Source of the DNA: JACROF01 sp964598995
GTDB taxonomy: Bacteria > Patescibacteriota > Microgenomatia > Levybacterales > UBA12049
Assembly: GCA_964598995.1 (NCBI GenBank)
Contig: CAZRDR010000073.1
Span: 1-12,594 of the forward strand
Direction of reading: 5' to 3'
DNA length: 12,594 nucleotides
Part shown: in pieces, positions 7,090 through 12,594 of the stretch
How the letters are laid out: each line of letters begins with the position of its first letter
How positions within the stretch are numbered: position 1 is the first letter of the stretch
Notes under the pieces: generated by a model
Seen by the model: only the letters and a program-made list of their open reading frames with translations
What the model was told of the DNA's origin: nothing
Database searches by the model: none
Program-made: the position numbers and the translations under genes

Positions 7090-7794
7090 TTACTCTCTTT
7101 TCGTTCCCCAAATATTCCAGTTATCTCGTATCTTCCCACTTACCTGACTGATCACTTGTACTCGTTTGATCGCATCTACTTCGAGCTGATTTCTGTCGTA
7201 AAGATCTGCAAGTTCCTCCTGAGTGAAATGGTGTGCGTAAAATTTTGGTGACCCATCAGGATTTCGTACGATTACTGTCCCATACTCACCAGTTATTGGC
7301 GCATCATCTTTGTAGATATCTGACCATTTTTTACCTGTCATCGCAGCAACTGCTTCAGGATCATCAATAGTTGTAAATTCCGCAACGTACACGAGTCCGT
7401 TATCTTTTACTACCCTCGACGCCTCCTTAAACATTTTCTCTCGTCTTTCTCTATCGACAGTACTTAATACCCCGAGGAGCAACGCTCCATCGACACTATT
7501 ATCTGCTAAAGGGAGTAACTCACCTGAAGCCCTCACAAATGAAGCGTTCGGATAATCCATCTCTTTAGCAGCTTGAAGATCATCCTGGTTTATATCAACT
7601 TCAATAACATTGTGCTTTCCCAGTTCACCAAGAACTTTTCCTCTACCTGAACCAATATCAGCAAGCGTCAACGGACCCCTTTCAGCAAGACGTGCCAAAA
7701 ATTCAGGATGAAGAGTCGTGGATGCTGGTTTTTCGGCTGATCTATCTGATTCCCAAAACTTTGGGCGAGGGATATCATGACTTCCTTCTGTCAT
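7090..7794 (-). CDS. class I SAM-dependent methyltransferase
   Basis: A 234-residue Rossmann-fold methyltransferase. SAM-binding motif I is LADIGSGRGKV (residues 44-54), the acidic end of beta-2 is VIEVDIN (63-69), and motif II/III is ASGELLPLADNSVDGALLL (89-107), followed by RVVKDNGLVYVAEF (127-140). The pattern is that of Methyltransf_11/25-type enzymes, and the substrate cannot be told. The frame is open 20 codons further upstream, but I place the start at 7794 because an extended -10 (TGCTATACT, minus strand 7809-7801) puts +1 exactly on that ATG. It sits antisense inside the normally contiguous rplKA-rplJL block, convergent with rplA and divergent from rplJ. The position suggests an insertion that split the ribosomal operon and does not prove a ribosomal substrate. 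The C-terminal half after residue 150 matches nothing I can name. Confidence 0.85.
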   Translation of the reverse strand: MTEGSHDIPRPKFWESDRSAEKPASTTLHPEFLARLAERGPLTLADIGSGRGKVLGELGKHNVIEVDINQDDLQAAKEMDYPNASFVRASGELLPLADNSVDGALLLGVLSTVDRERREKMFKEASRVVKDNGLVYVAEFTTIDDPEAVAAMTGKKWSDIYKDDAPITGEYGTVIVRNPDGSPKFYAHHFTQEELADLYDRNQLEVDAIKRVQVISQVSGKIRDNWNIWGTKRE

Positions 7795-7800
7795 AAAGTG

Positions 7801-7809
7801 AGTATAGCA
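7801..7809 (-). promoter_or_regulatory. extended -10 for the methyltransferase; leaderless start predicted
   Basis: The minus strand reads TGCTATACT, with -10 TATACT at 7806-7801. Six bases further on, +1 coincides with the A of the ATG at 7794. No convincing -35 is seen, as is common for extended -10 promoters. Confidence 0.55.
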
Positions 7810-7825
7810 TAACCTCACTCTAAGC

Positions 7826-7854
7826 TTGACGCTCACGGCTAATTCTGCTATCAT
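7826..7854 (+). promoter_or_regulatory. rplJ-rplL promoter
   Basis: TTGACG (7826-7831), 17 bases, TATCAT (7849-7854) with TGC before the -10 box, giving TGCTATCAT. Expected +1 is near 7861, exactly where the L10-leader element begins. The methyltransferase promoter lies back to back with it. Confidence 0.7.
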
Positions 7855-7860
7855 ACGTAA

Positions 7861-7900
7861 GTCCTAAGACAGCAAGCATAAAAGTAAGACTTGCCGAGGC
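7861..7900 (+). ncRNA. L10 leader-like kink-turn element
   Basis: The start of the rplJ transcript has the hallmark layout of the bacterial ribosomal protein L10 leader. A short stem CCT/AGG (7863-7865, 7897-7899) is followed by the asymmetric AAGACA / CG kink-turn bulge and then the stem GCAAG/CTTGC (7872-7876, 7890-7894). The AAGACAGCAAG ... CTTGCCGAGG pairing matches my memory of the Rfam L10_leader consensus. The L10(L12)4 complex is known to bind such elements and repress rplJL. A perfect 8-bp hairpin (7908-7915 / 7919-7926) and a terminator follow before the gene. Confidence 0.75.
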
Positions 7901-7934
7901 AAAACTATGAGAATCTCTGATTCTCAATTTGTGA

Positions 7935-7956
7935 GCACTCTTAGGAGTGTTTTTTT
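7935..7956 (+). terminator. intrinsic terminator/attenuator in the rplJ leader
   Basis: The stem GCACTC/GAGTGT (7935-7940, 7945-7950) with loop TTAG is followed directly by a T run to 7956 and further Ts to 7962. It ends only a few bases before the rplJ ATG. With the upstream L10 element it reads as an attenuator: L10 excess would favour termination, and an alternative pairing (CTCA 7923-7926 with TGAG 7932-7935) could compete with the terminator. Confidence 0.7.
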
Positions 7957-7964
7957 ATTTTTAT

Positions 7965-8525
7965 ATGGGAAAAGGCGTAGCAATATCATTTCAACCAAAA
8001 CCACACCAAGGCCGTGGTCGTAAAGAAGAATTAGTTAAAGAGCTTTCAGAGAAAGTCGTCAAAGCTAATGCTTTCGTTTTCGTAAATTACCAAGGCCTCA
8101 CTCACCTTCAACTAGAAGGTCTTAAGAAATCAGCACGAAAGTTAGATGCTGAATTCGTCGCAGTTAAAAATACACTCATGCTGAGAGCTCTCTCAGAATA
8201 TAACCTCTCTGATGAGGATAAAAAGAATTTCGAGAAGCCTACAGCTACCCTTTTTATCTATGGCGACATCGTCGAACCACTTAAAGCACTCGCTAAAACA
8301 TCAAAAGATTTAGGTCTTCCTACCGTTAAGTTCGGTATCCTTGAGAAAAATGCTATTTCTGCAGAGCAAGTTCTTAAACTCGCTACTCTCCCAGCGCTTC
8401 CAGTTATGCGTGCACAACTTCTTGGCATGATGAAATCACCTATCCAAGGTCTTCACCGCGCACTTACCTGGAATATGCAATCCCTCGTTATGACACTCAA
8501 TGCTATCGCTCAGAAAAAGCAATAA
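7965..8525 (+). CDS. rplJ: 50S ribosomal protein L10
   Basis: A 186-residue L10, which anchors L7/L12 dimers at the base of the ribosomal stalk. The rRNA-binding N-terminal domain contains KEELVKELSEKVVKANAFVF (residues 20-39), NYQGLTHLQLEGLKKSARK (41-59) and VKNTLMLRAL (67-76). The C-terminal helix that carries the L7/L12 dimers (about 145-185) ends in a KK-rich tail. The frame can be extended to a GTG at 7947, but that codon is inside the terminator stem, so I use the ATG at 7965. No Shine-Dalgarno sequence is at the right distance; AGGAG at 7943-7947 is 17 bases away and would be paired in the attenuator. The first 15-18 residues extend beyond the usual L10 start. The stop overlaps the Shine-Dalgarno sequence of rplL. 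Confidence 0.94.
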   Translation: MGKGVAISFQPKPHQGRGRKEELVKELSEKVVKANAFVFVNYQGLTHLQLEGLKKSARKLDAEFVAVKNTLMLRALSEYNLSDEDKKNFEKPTATLFIYGDIVEPLKALAKTSKDLGLPTVKFGILEKNAISAEQVLKLATLPALPVMRAQLLGMMKSPIQGLHRALTWNMQSLVMTLNAIAQKKQ

Positions 8526-8543
8526 AGGAGGTGAACAGATACT

Positions 8544-8936
8544 ATGGCAAAATTAACTAAAGATGAATTAATGCAAGCAATTGAAGAAATGTCTGTTCTC
8601 GAACTTTCAGATCTCGTTAAAGCGCTTGAGGAAAAGTTTGGTGTTAGTGCAGCAGCTATGGCAGTTGCAGCAGCTCCAGCAGGAGCAGCTCCAGCAGCAG
8701 ATGCAGCACCAGCTGAAGAACAAACTGTCTTCAACGTTATCCTTGCATCAGCAGGTGCAAACAAAATCGGCGTTATTAAAGCTATCCGCGAACTCGTTCC
8801 AACACTCGGTCTTAAGGAAGCTAAAGATCTCGCTGATACAGCACCTAAGGAAGTCCTTACTCAAGTTAACAAGAAAACCGCTGATGAAGCTAAAGAAAAG
8901 CTTACAGCAGCAGGTGCTACTGTTGAACTTAAGTAA
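8544..8936 (+). CDS. rplL: 50S ribosomal protein L7/L12
   Basis: A 130-residue L7/L12, the multi-copy stalk protein that recruits translation GTPases. The N-terminal dimerisation domain (about 1-33) is joined by an alanine/proline-rich hinge (about 36-58) to the globular C-terminal domain. That domain has GANKIGVIKAIREL (72-85) and the factor-binding LGLKEAKDLADTAPKEV (89-105). Length and architecture are normal. An excellent Shine-Dalgarno sequence, AAAGGAGGTGA (8524-8534), overlaps the rplJ stop and suggests high, coupled expression, as expected for a protein needed in several copies per ribosome. A terminator follows at 8943. Confidence 0.97.
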   Translation: MAKLTKDELMQAIEEMSVLELSDLVKALEEKFGVSAAAMAVAAAPAGAAPAADAAPAEEQTVFNVILASAGANKIGVIKAIRELVPTLGLKEAKDLADTAPKEVLTQVNKKTADEAKEKLTAAGATVELK

Positions 8937-8942
8937 CAAAAT

Positions 8943-8992
8943 ACCTCGTTCTTATCCAACGCTACGTTCGTTTGACTAGACGAGGTTTTTTT
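8943..8992 (+). terminator. intrinsic terminator of rplJ-rplL
   Basis: The stem ACCTCGT (8943-8949) / ACGAGGT (8980-8986) is followed by seven Ts (8986-8992). The loop is 30 nt long and contains a small inner hairpin AACG/CGTT near 8959-8969. Confidence 0.8.
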
Positions 8993-9028
8993 GTGGGATA
9001 AAACTGTATCTCCTCATAAATCAAAGCT

Positions 9029-9052
9029 GCTTGTAGGCGATTGTACGGCCTC
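9029..9052 (+). repeat. imperfect direct repeat, copy 1
   Basis: GCTTGTAGGCGATTGTACGG and the next four bases match copy 2 (9561-9584) at 20 of 24 positions. Each copy contains two TTGTAGG-like heptamers whose starts are 11 bases apart, about one helical turn. Confidence 0.6.
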
Positions 9053-9141
9053 GTTTCTAAAGCTGTTGTAAAGATAATTCAATCTAGCCTCAGACTGCTC
9101 AACTATATCACTCCTTATCATAGGGCACTGATCGTCTCTGA

Positions 9142-9147
9142 TATAGT
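9142..9147 (+). promoter_or_regulatory. extended -10 before the small open frame at 9153
   Basis: TGATATAGT (9139-9147) is an extended -10. The predicted +1 is within one base of the ATG at 9153, the same geometry seen for the PAP2 and methyltransferase genes. There is no clear -35. Confidence 0.3.
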
Positions 9148-9152
9148 CGAAA

Positions 9153-9371
9153 ATGGCTAATTTAGCACAATTCCCGACAATGACATTTTCCGACATGTCG
9201 GAAAAGGAAGTTCTAGACAATACGACGCGACAAGATCGAACTTTTCCCGAAGAAAGACAAAATGTGTTCAATATTATGATTTCCGTGAAAAGTCGAGATT
9301 TTGCCAAAATCTGGTTAGTAATCATTTCCCAAAACTTCACCAAAATATGGGTTTTCCGACAGTATCTCTGA
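9153..9371 (+). CDS. possible small gene of unknown function
   Basis: A 72-codon frame in the otherwise gene-poor region. The product is unrecognised. The N-terminal half is polar and charged (for example DRTFPEERQN). The C-terminal half alternates hydrophobic and basic residues, with FAKIWLVII and FTKIWVF. Its only positive support is an extended -10 at leaderless distance. Against it: the DNA is full of palindromes and short repeats (a 20-bp perfect palindrome at 9186-9205 lies in the frame), there is no Shine-Dalgarno sequence, and a competing frame covers much of the other strand. It could well be non-coding. Confidence 0.22.
   Translation: MANLAQFPTMTFSDMSEKEVLDNTTRQDRTFPEERQNVFNIMISVKSRDFAKIWLVIISQNFTKIWVFRQYL
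9186..9205. repeat. 20-bp perfect palindrome
   Basis: TTTTCCGACATGTCGGAAAA equals its own reverse complement over all 20 bases. Its left half, TTTTCCGACA, recurs at 9352-9361. There is no spacer between the half-sites, which suits a homodimeric DNA-binding protein better than an RNA hairpin. Confidence 0.75.
9296..9350. repeat. cluster of short inverted and direct repeats
   Basis: AGATTTT/AAAATCT (9296-9302, 9306-9312, 3-base spacer) is a perfect inverted repeat. CCAAAATCTGG (9304-9314) recurs as CCAAAATATGG (9340-9350), 36 bases on. Confidence 0.5.
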
Positions 9372-9379
9372 CAAAGTTT

Positions 9380-9590
9380 TCAACAATTAAAAGTTATCCT
9401 GTGGATATCCACATCAATGTGGATTATTCTAGGTACATTTTATTAGGCTTATAACTTTTACTATGGGAATCTAGAGTGAATATGAAATTCCCTATAATAA
9501 TTTATTATAGTCTGGGTATGTATTTTTATATCTAAGTATGTAGTTTTAAATACTCATAGGGCTTGTAGGTCATTGTAGGGCTTCAAAGAT
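9380..9590. other. oriC-like cluster: DnaA boxes, AT-rich inverted repeat, AT-rich 13-mers
   Basis: Three sites each match the DnaA box TTATCCACA at 8 of 9 bases: TGTGGATAT (9400-9408, reverse), ATATCCACA (9405-9413) and TGTGGATTA (9418-9426, reverse). The first two overlap in the palindrome TGTGGATATCCACA. Next come an AT-rich inverted repeat CTATAATA/TATTATAG (9492-9510) and two 13-mers, GTATGTATTTTTA (9516-9528) and GTATGTAGTTTTA (9536-9548), 20 bases apart, like unwinding-element repeats. The layout is that of a replication origin. Neither dnaA nor dnaN is in the window, and the flanking genes point toward the region, which argues against oriC. A DnaA-titration or terminus-linked site is the alternative. 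Confidence 0.35.
9561..9584 (+). repeat. imperfect direct repeat, copy 2
   Basis: GCTTGTAGGTCATTGTAGGG and the next four bases match copy 1 at 9029-9052. Here both TTGTAGG heptamers are perfect. It lies just after the AT-rich 13-mers. Confidence 0.6.
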
Positions 9591-10065
9591 TTTTCCGAGG
9601 TCAACTGAGAGCATAAAAAGAGTGCTATTCGACTCCCCCGATAAAAATTATTTTTATTCTCAAGAAGTATGAATTTAGCCTCAAAATACGACGTCACCAA
9701 ATGCCCTAGAAGGCCTATGAAATAGTAAAGACGACTAGTTAATCATCCTTCTTAGGGAGACGAAAATTTGTAGTACCAGATGACATGACAAAATAAAATG
9801 ATGAGTCGTTGTCGACCTAAAAATTAACCTGTGTTGTTGGTGAGAATTGTTAATAACTTAGCGCAACAAGGAGTACCCAACCTAACAAACCAAAGTGACT
9901 GTTATCTCACGACTATGAATGATTGATAAGATTGGAGGCATCAAAGCTGGCTGGCAAGCTAGAAGACAGAGCTGATTAGGAACGATCTGAGGCGATAACA
10001 GGGGAGTCTGAAAAAAATTTGTACCTCGATAGGGGCGTCAGACTTCTCTACTGCTCACTTCCCTT
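9591..10065. other. gene-free region with possible RNA structure
   Basis: No open frame of useful length lies here. Visible structures are a 10-bp stem with one bulge (CCCTAGAAGG 9704-9713 / 9747-9757, 33-nt loop), GTGAGA/TCTCAC (9840-9845, 9905-9910) and AGTCTGA/TCAGACT (10005-10011, 10038-10044). I looked for tRNA, tmRNA, RNase P and SRP RNA signatures on both strands and found none that hold. Confidence 0.35.
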
Positions 10066-12594
10066 TTAGTTCACTATCCACCAGTTAACAGTTATGTCCT
10101 CCGCTGCAGGCTGTGCGAGCGTGACGTTAAACGTATCTGAGTCGACTTTCTTACTCGCGATTGCGACAGGCACATCAGGCGTGACGAAGATCAAGGACTT
10201 CCCTGTTAAAGCTTTAGTCGTGACAGCTACACTACTCTGCCCTGCTTTGATCGTGACCGTGCCTAGTGACTTAGTTATTACCGCACTCGTTGATGCCTCT
10301 GCAGGTTCGATAATCGTCAATTTAGTCGTCTTAACCTCATGTGCGCTGATCACACCTTGGGTAGTTATATTACCTTTGATATCGATGACTACCTGACCGT
10401 TCTCAAGCTCGATATTAGCTGACGCTAGACTCTGAAGACGAAGCGGTTGGCCTATGGAATCAAGCTTACCGTTGAGTCCGTCTATGGTTAGCAGACCTGC
10501 ATTAATAGTGCCAGTAACTCCCAGGTCTGTAAGCGTCGTTCGGCCAAGGACGTTAAGCTGGCCTCCAATCGTGGCTGAATCAATATCAAGGCTCTTCGGA
10601 TCAAGCGGCATGACTGAAGCAGACAGTGACGCTCCGAGTACGGCTGCCCGGAGATCATTGAGCTGTGTCTTAAGAGACGCATAATCATTATTAGCTAGAC
10701 TTGAACTCGGCTGTGACTGACTAATGAGTACCTTACCGTTAGCAAGCAGGCTACCAATGACTTTATTATCCTTGGTCAGGACTTGACCATTGGAGATAGT
10801 AACTTGGGCAGGATCGAAGACCAACTGGCCGACGAGGCCGACGAGCGTAAAGTGAGGATCACGCTCAACATCTTTGTTCCCATTTCCGACAAAGCCAATA
10901 CCCTCTGAGACTACCCCCATTAAGATATCGCCTGTCTGGTAGGTGCGTACCTTACCCGTGGCTCGATTTAGACCCACGACTGAATGAGGAGAGATAGCTT
11001 CTTCATTCTCGAGATATTCAGCGTAGTCAGCTCCATTGGTGAGATAACCATTCTTACTGTTGATCTTGGACGAGACATGCTGAACATCTAAAATGTAGCC
11101 TGGTAAGGCGGTACCAATTCCAACATTACCATTGTTACTAATGACAAATTTAGTACTTCCCGAAGCTGAAGCTGTTAAGATATCGTTCCCACCTGTGTCA
11201 TTAAACATCGAGAGGGCTTTACCTACTACTGTGCCTGAGACATTGAGTTTATGCGTGAGATTAGACGTACCAACGCCTAATAATCCACCCGCTAACACTG
11301 AGTTCCCATTTGAAGACGCTGCTGCCAATTTAAATTCGACCTCATCCCAGTAGGCTGCGCTTGCATTCAAGCTCCCTGAAACACCCTGAAAGCGATAATA
11401 ACGATAGGCAACTGAGTTACTACTGACTTGTGTGATGAGTCTAGGATCACTGCTCAACGGTGCCAAGTCTACCGTTGAACCAATATTAGTCCAGCTAGCT
11501 GCATCATTACTTCCTTGAATCTGCCAAGTGCCCATATTACAAAGAGTACAGTTATTGTGAAGTCTTATTTCAGTTACCAGCTGTTGTGAACCGAAGTCAA
11601 ACTGAACATAATCAGAAGAATTTAGGGTCTTCGTGGTAAATCTTACTCCTGTAGTGTTGGTCGTTGTTCCATCTACCAGATTCGCAACAGCTCCGGTTGT
11701 TATGGACAAATTAGTCGTCACTGTGATCATACTGCTGCGATTCCCTGTAGCTCCTGTATTTGTATAACTCGGAATTGTATTGAAATTGTCGGTAACAGTT
11801 AACTTTCCAGTATTATCAAAACCACTTAGTAATGTACCGGTGGGGTCTTGGAGTTCAAGCAGATTGGCTGTTTGACTTGTAAATCCCTGCAGGACGAGTG
11901 GTTTAAAACTCGCTGAAGTTGCAGTAAAGATCGCAGTAGCATTTGAGTCTGAGGTAACAGGTGAATTCAAAGTGAGTTTGTTAGAAGGATTGGTAATGCC
12001 GATACCGACATTACCAGTGCTGAAGTAGATATCTGTCGAAGCTACCGTCGTCCACTGGGAACTCGTCATAGCTGTACCGTTCCAATAAAGTGAACCTGAA
12101 ACGGCATAAAGCTTGTTCGTCGTAACTGATGGCGCTGTGCTGTCTGCCAGGTACAATCGCCCACTGTTATCAACGGTGAACTTGGTAGTTCCTGAAGTCG
12201 AGGCTGTAAAGAGATCCTGATCTCCAGTCTGATTGATACTGACTAAGGCTTTACCAGTCACAGCTCCATTAATATTGAGGAGTCCTTGAGGTGAAGTTGT
12301 GCCGATACCGATTCTACCAGCGAAATAATTGTAATCAGTGGTTCCTTCTTGATAGATACCATACGGATTGTTTGTCTGAGTTCCAACTGTCTGAGAAGCA
12401 AGATATATACCTCTGGTATTGGTAATAGTGCCTGCATTCGTTGGGGTGTCTATATGAATACCATAGGCATTACTAATGGTCCCTGTATTAGTATTGAAAA
12501 TAACATATCTTCCCCCAACAGCTGTCCCCAGTGTCCCGCTCGCTCCTGAGAAGCTTGACTGCGCATCAAAACCACGAATAGTTGCACTGGTTAA
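10066..12594 (-). CDS. large fibre-like surface protein, C-terminal 842 residues (5' end outside the window)
   Basis: The frame stays open from the TAA at 10066 to the window edge, so the GTG at 12261 is not the start. In order (residues of this fragment): short YGI/GIYL repeats (about 25-95); four GIGT-type modules, GRIGIGTTSP (about 93), GNVGIGITNP (about 194), GLLGVGTSN (about 437) and GNVGIGTALP (about 489), two of them with a copy of GKAL...DxLTASxSGxTKF; and a discoidin/F5-8C-like domain (about 273-423) with ANLVDG, VQFDFG and YRYYRFQG. Next is a domain (about 516-626) with GADYAEYLENEE, ILMGVVSEG and HFTLVGLVGQL, resembling the phage appendage chaperone/autoprotease (Peptidase_G2 or S74-like). 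A short coiled coil, a beta-rich shaft and a C-terminal domain ending in NWWIVN follow. A trimeric fibre at the cell surface, perhaps binding glycans, is inferred. No catalytic residue is proven. Confidence 0.85.
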   Translation of the reverse strand, partial: LTSATIRGFDAQSSFSGASGTLGTAVGGRYVIFNTNTGTISNAYGIHIDTPTNAGTITNTRGIYLASQTVGTQTNNPYGIYQEGTTDYNYFAGRIGIGTTSPQGLLNINGAVTGKALVSINQTGDQDLFTASTSGTTKFTVDNSGRLYLADSTAPSVTTNKLYAVSGSLYWNGTAMTSSQWTTVASTDIYFSTGNVGIGITNPSNKLTLNSPVTSDSNATAIFTATSASFKPLVLQGFTSQTANLLELQDPTGTLLSGFDNTGKLTVTDNFNTIPSYTNTGATGNRSSMITVTTNLSITTGAVANLVDGTTTNTTGVRFTTKTLNSSDYVQFDFGSQQLVTEIRLHNNCTLCNMGTWQIQGSNDAASWTNIGSTVDLAPLSSDPRLITQVSSNSVAYRYYRFQGVSGSLNASAAYWDEVEFKLAAASSNGNSVLAGGLLGVGTSNLTHKLNVSGTVVGKALSMFNDTGGNDILTASASGSTKFVISNNGNVGIGTALPGYILDVQHVSSKINSKNGYLTNGADYAEYLENEEAISPHSVVGLNRATGKVRTYQTGDILMGVVSEGIGFVGNGNKDVERDPHFTLVGLVGQLVFDPAQVTISNGQVLTKDNKVIGSLLANGKVLISQSQPSSSLANNDYASLKTQLNDLRAAVLGASLSASVMPLDPKSLDIDSATIGGQLNVLGRTTLTDLGVTGTINAGLLTIDGLNGKLDSIGQPLRLQSLASANIELENGQVVIDIKGNITTQGVISAHEVKTTKLTIIEPAEASTSAVITKSLGTVTIKAGQSSVAVTTKALTGKSLIFVTPDVPVAIASKKVDSDTFNVTLAQPAAEDITVNWWIVN

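Noticed and set aside
7795..7854. Upstream ATG for the methyltransferase adding 20 residues
   Set aside because: The stretch contains its extended -10 and overlaps the opposing rplJ promoter.
7947..7964. GTG start for rplJ six codons upstream
   Set aside because: The GTG is part of the attenuator stem and the added residues are encoded by the terminator T run.
8581..8979. Out-of-frame open frame inside rplL rich in Gln/Leu
   Set aside because: A shadow of the alanine-rich hinge codons of rplL in another frame.
9014..9343. 109-codon minus-strand frame overlapping the small plus-strand frame
   Set aside because: It starts with TTG, has no Shine-Dalgarno sequence or -10 box at a useful distance, and shows no recognisable protein pattern. 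It overlaps palindromes and the other frame.
9487..9514. dif-like site around the AT-rich inverted repeat
   Set aside because: The left arm resembles a XerC site (8 of 11 against the Bacillus dif from memory), but the normally well conserved XerD arm matches poorly and the spacing needs adjusting. Kept only as an alternative for the region.
9609..9642. tmRNA 3' end or tRNA T-arm suggested by ATTCGACTCCCCC
   Set aside because: The 5' side does not pair with CCCCC, there is no tmRNA 5' signature or tag frame nearby, and no acceptor stem was found.

Overview
The window looks like bacterial chromosome from a member of the Candidate Phyla Radiation (Patescibacteria), most likely a Microgenomates-type lineage. 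This is an inference from several traits recalled from that group, not a database result: a ribosomal protein L1 with a long charged N-terminal extension, small compact housekeeping genes, and a very large modular surface protein built from GIGT-type repeats and ending in a WWIVN-type tail. All genes read through with the standard code. TAA, TAG and TGA are all used as stops, so there is no sign of UGA recoding.

Layout. Positions 1-214 are a gene-free leader with a good promoter, followed by a GC-richer small membrane protein (215-748, +). A minus-strand block follows: an orphan sensor histidine kinase (850-2970), a PAP2-family phosphatase (3027-3719) and a GalU-type nucleotidyltransferase (3752-4651). 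Each has its own -10 element. Divergent from galU lies the classic secE-nusG-rplK-rplA-rplJ-rplL block (4825-8936, +). It is interrupted by an antisense methyltransferase gene (7090-7794) and split into at least three transcription units, with promoters upstream of secE, rplK and rplJ. The rplJ unit begins with an L10-leader-like kink-turn element and an intrinsic terminator just before the start codon, which suggests feedback attenuation by L10. A strong terminator ends rplL.

Positions 8993-10065 form a roughly 1.1 kb region without a convincing gene, lying between convergent genes. It holds perfect palindromes, three near-consensus DnaA boxes within 27 bp, an AT-rich inverted repeat, two AT-rich 13-mer repeats and a separate pair of diverged direct repeats. 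It resembles a replication origin or another replication-associated locus, although the flanking gene orientation does not favour an origin. From 10066 to the window end (12594) a minus-strand frame stays open. It is the C-terminal 842 residues of a large fibre-like surface protein with a discoidin-like domain and a phage-type chaperone/autoprotease-like domain.

Together the genes cover protein export (SecE), transcription elongation (NusG), the ribosomal stalk and L1 arm (L11, L1, L10, L7/L12), envelope carbohydrate and lipid-carrier metabolism (GalU, PAP2), sensing (histidine kinase) and the cell surface (fibre protein). A recurring signal is an extended -10 of the form TGCTATnnT. For two genes it is placed so that transcription should start exactly at the A of the ATG, implying leaderless mRNAs.
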